This document shows positions 6,722-7,662 of a stretch of DNA of 7,662 nucleotides, in pieces. The notes below the pieces were generated by a model that had not been told where the DNA came from, searched no databases, and saw only the letters and a list, made by a program, of their open reading frames with translations. Origin of the DNA: GWF2-38-10 sp964527595 (GTDB taxonomy: Bacteria; Babelota; Babeliae; Babelales; RVW-14); the NCBI GenBank assembly GCA_964527595.1, contig CAZGPI010000025.1:1-7662 (forward strand), read 5' to 3'. A program made the translations under genes and the position numbers. Positions within the stretch are counted from its first letter, which is position 1. Each line of letters starts with the position of its first letter.

Positions 6722-7105
6722 CTACTCGGTAATTTCAACCCTATTTCCATCAGGATCTAAAACACAACTTTCATAATAACCATCACCCGTTGTACGTGGT
6801 CCACTAACCACACTAAAACCATTAGCTTGAAGATTAGTGGTTAATTGGTCAACGACTTTTTTTGATCCAACCGAAAAAGCAATATGGGCCAAGCCAACGC
6901 TATCAATGCTACAAACGCCTTCAAGCTCAGGCTTATACATTAACTCAAGTCACGCTCCGCCGCAGGAAAAACGAAGAAAATATGATTCAAAACCAGTCTT
7001 AGGATTACAATATTTTTCGTTTGATATGGCACCAAAATAGGCCTCATAAAATGACCTTAACCGCTCAAGATCACTAGCCAAAATTGCCACGTGTTCAATT
7101 TTCAA
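6722..7105 (-). pseudogene. VOC-superfamily (glyoxalase/bleomycin-resistance type) gene interrupted by one in-frame TGA
   Basis: Read from a TTG start at 7105, preceded by GAGG (7111-7114), the frame encodes a whole 127-codon VOC protein opening (M)KIEHVAILASD. The frame is continuous apart from codon 52, a TGA at 6950-6952, in the context GGA-TGA-LELM. Relatives usually have GARLELM there, so a CGA to TGA change fits. All four metal-ligand positions of the glyoxalase I type remain: H5, E54, H74 and E124. The closing DPDGNRVEI (117-125) is canonical. An ATG at codon 56 (6940) could restart translation and give a 72-aa C-terminal half, which lacks H5 and E54. The family performs metal-dependent isomerisation, dioxygenation or thiol chemistry; the substrate is unknown. 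The gene starts 24 bases past the rRNA terminator, with little room for its own promoter. It could be a recent pseudogene, a sequencing error or, less likely, recoding. Confidence 0.82.
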
Positions 7106-7129
7106 AAAAGCCTCGTATTTTATGAACGC

Positions 7130-7166
7130 AAGAAACCCCGAATGTTTTGCACATTCGGGGTTTCTT
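7130..7166 (-). terminator. Intrinsic terminator of the rRNA operon (perfect 16-bp hairpin)
   Basis: AAGAAACCCCGAATGT pairs without mismatch to ACATTCGGGGTTTCTT around a 5-base loop (7146-7150). The hairpin begins 9 bases after the 5S 3' end. On the minus strand the 3' arm ends in GGGGTTTCTT and then GCG, so the T-tract is part of the stem and modest. On the plus strand the arm runs on into TTTCTTTT, so it could work in both directions. Confidence 0.85.
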
Positions 7167-7175
7167 TTAAGTTAA

Positions 7176-7291
7176 TCCTGGCAGTACCTATTCTTCCAAC
7201 TCGTCTCCAAGTAAGTACCTTCGGCGTAGTGGGCTTAACTACCGTATTCGGAATGGGAACGGGTGTGACCCCACTACTATGGCCACCAGGA
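7176..7291 (-). rRNA. rrf: 5S ribosomal RNA
   Basis: The minus strand reads as a complete 5S of about 116 bases. The terminal helix pairs TCCTGGTGG at the 5' end with the 3' segment ending GCCAGGA. The conserved core includes CACACCCGTTCCCATTCCGA, GAATACGGTAGTTAAGCCC and the loop E/helix IV stretch TACTTACTTGGAGACGAG. It lies downstream of 23S in the usual bacterial order. The exact ends are placed from the terminal helix and may shift by a base or two. Confidence 0.96.
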
Positions 7292-7479
7292 AATTTTTTG
7301 TGACTTGCAGGGTATTAATCCTGCACCCTCCCTAAAGAGGATCGCCAAAATTTTTCATATGTATATTTCAATAAATCTTTTTAAAATACTGCCTGCACCG
7401 TTGCCGACGCAGGCAGTATTTCTTTATAGTTAAGCACTTCTTTTCGAATCTTTAAGACGGCAATGACAAAGTCTCAGCG
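7292..7479 (-). other. 23S-5S internal transcribed spacer
   Basis: About 190 bases separate the two rRNAs, roughly twice the Escherichia coli spacer. I see no tRNA and no protein gene in it. It holds a 13-bp hairpin (7384-7421, listed separately) and a smaller one with TGCAGG (7306-7311) pairing CCTGCA (7320-7325) around an 8-base loop. A T-rich stretch lies near the 5S side. These structures are probably rRNA-processing signals. The boundary with 23S is approximate because the pairing 5' end of 23S is outside the window. Confidence 0.7.
7384..7421 (-). other. Strong hairpin inside the 23S-5S spacer (processing site or internal terminator)
   Basis: AAATACTGCCTGC (7384-7396) pairs perfectly with GCAGGCAGTATTT (7409-7421), leaving a 12-base loop. 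On the transcribed (minus) strand it ends in TATTT followed by TTAAAAAG, so it looks like an intrinsic terminator placed before 5S. An RNase III-type processing stem is the more ordinary reading, since 5S must be made from the same transcript. Confidence 0.7.
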
Positions 7480-7662
7480 CAGATAAAACTTTCGATCTAT
7501 TAGTACTGGTTAGCTCAACACCTTGCGATGCTTACACACCCAGCCTATCTACCTTGTAGTCTTCAAGGGATCTTAATGTGTATGGTCACCCATACACGGG
7601 ATATCTAATCTTGAGGTGAGTTTCCCACTTAGATGCTTTCAGCGGTTATCTCATCCAAACCT
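7480..7662 (-). rRNA. rrl: 23S ribosomal RNA, 3' end only
   Basis: The right edge holds the last 180 or so bases of 23S on the minus strand, within domain VI. Conserved stretches are visible: GATGAGATAACCGCTGAAAG with AGCATCTAAGTGGGAAACT overlapping its end, CCTCAAGATTAGATATCCC, and TTGAGCTAACCAGTACTAAT near the 3' end. The rest of the gene lies to the right. The 3' boundary is set by comparison with the usual distance of about 20 bases past the CTAAT motif and is good to perhaps 10 bases. Confidence 0.93.

Noticed and set aside
6950..6952. TGA read as Trp (code 4/25-like) or as selenocysteine
   Set aside because: The nitroreductase gene ends in TGA at its natural C-terminus, Trp elsewhere is encoded by TGG, and no other gene here has an internal TGA. 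The site is normally Arg, not Cys or Trp, and I saw no selenocysteine-insertion hairpin directly after it.
7091..7303. 70-aa plus-strand open frame across the terminator and 5S
   Set aside because: It is the antisense of the terminator hairpin and 5S rRNA, with no ribosome-binding site or recognisable protein features.
1..7662. CRISPR arrays, transposons, phage or toxin-antitoxin modules
   Set aside because: No spaced direct repeats, transposase, integrase or small paired genes were found on either strand.

Overview
The window reads as bacterial chromosome, roughly 40% GC by eye. It has Shine-Dalgarno sites, Sec signal peptides on several products, the end of an rRNA operon and a tRNA gene. 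The signal peptides, a VanX-like peptidase and small lineage-specific secreted proteins suggest a Gram-negative-type cell, possibly host-associated. A Dependentiae/Babeliae-like origin came to mind from the style of the proteins, but that is a guess and 16S is not in the window.

Layout, read along the minus strand because almost everything points leftwards. The 3' end of 23S rRNA (right edge to about 7480) is followed by an unusually long spacer with a strong 13-bp hairpin, then 5S rRNA (7291-7176) and a 16-bp hairpin terminator (7130-7166). Only 24 bases past that hairpin a VOC/glyoxalase-type gene starts at TTG. It is complete in length and metal ligands but broken by one in-frame TGA at 6950-6952. 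Next is a two-gene unit, an unrecognised secreted protein (6660-5710) and a rhodanese-domain protein (5688-5275). After 128 bases comes a second probable operon, a nitroreductase (5146-4568) and the RNA ligase RtcB (4526-3081). Convergent to rtcB is the only plus-strand gene (2187-3071), a secreted protein built of about seven tectonin-like repeats, probably a beta-propeller. Divergent from it are a VanX/M15-type D-Ala-D-Ala dipeptidase with a lysine-rich tail (1972-1193) and a PmtA-like SAM-dependent methyltransferase with an apparent signal peptide (1096-89). The left edge holds a truncated tRNA-Ala(CGC), whose -10 box overlaps the methyltransferase stop codon.

No single pathway joins these genes. 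They are housekeeping functions (rRNA, tRNA, RtcB repair or splicing ligase), small redox and sulfur enzymes (nitroreductase, rhodanese, VOC) and four proteins predicted to enter or cross the inner membrane. I found no CRISPR, transposase, toxin-antitoxin, phage or defence module, and I do not claim a new system. The best leads are the nonsense-interrupted VOC gene, the secreted repeat protein, the exported-looking methyltransferase, the polylysine tail on the dipeptidase and the terminator-like hairpin between 23S and 5S.
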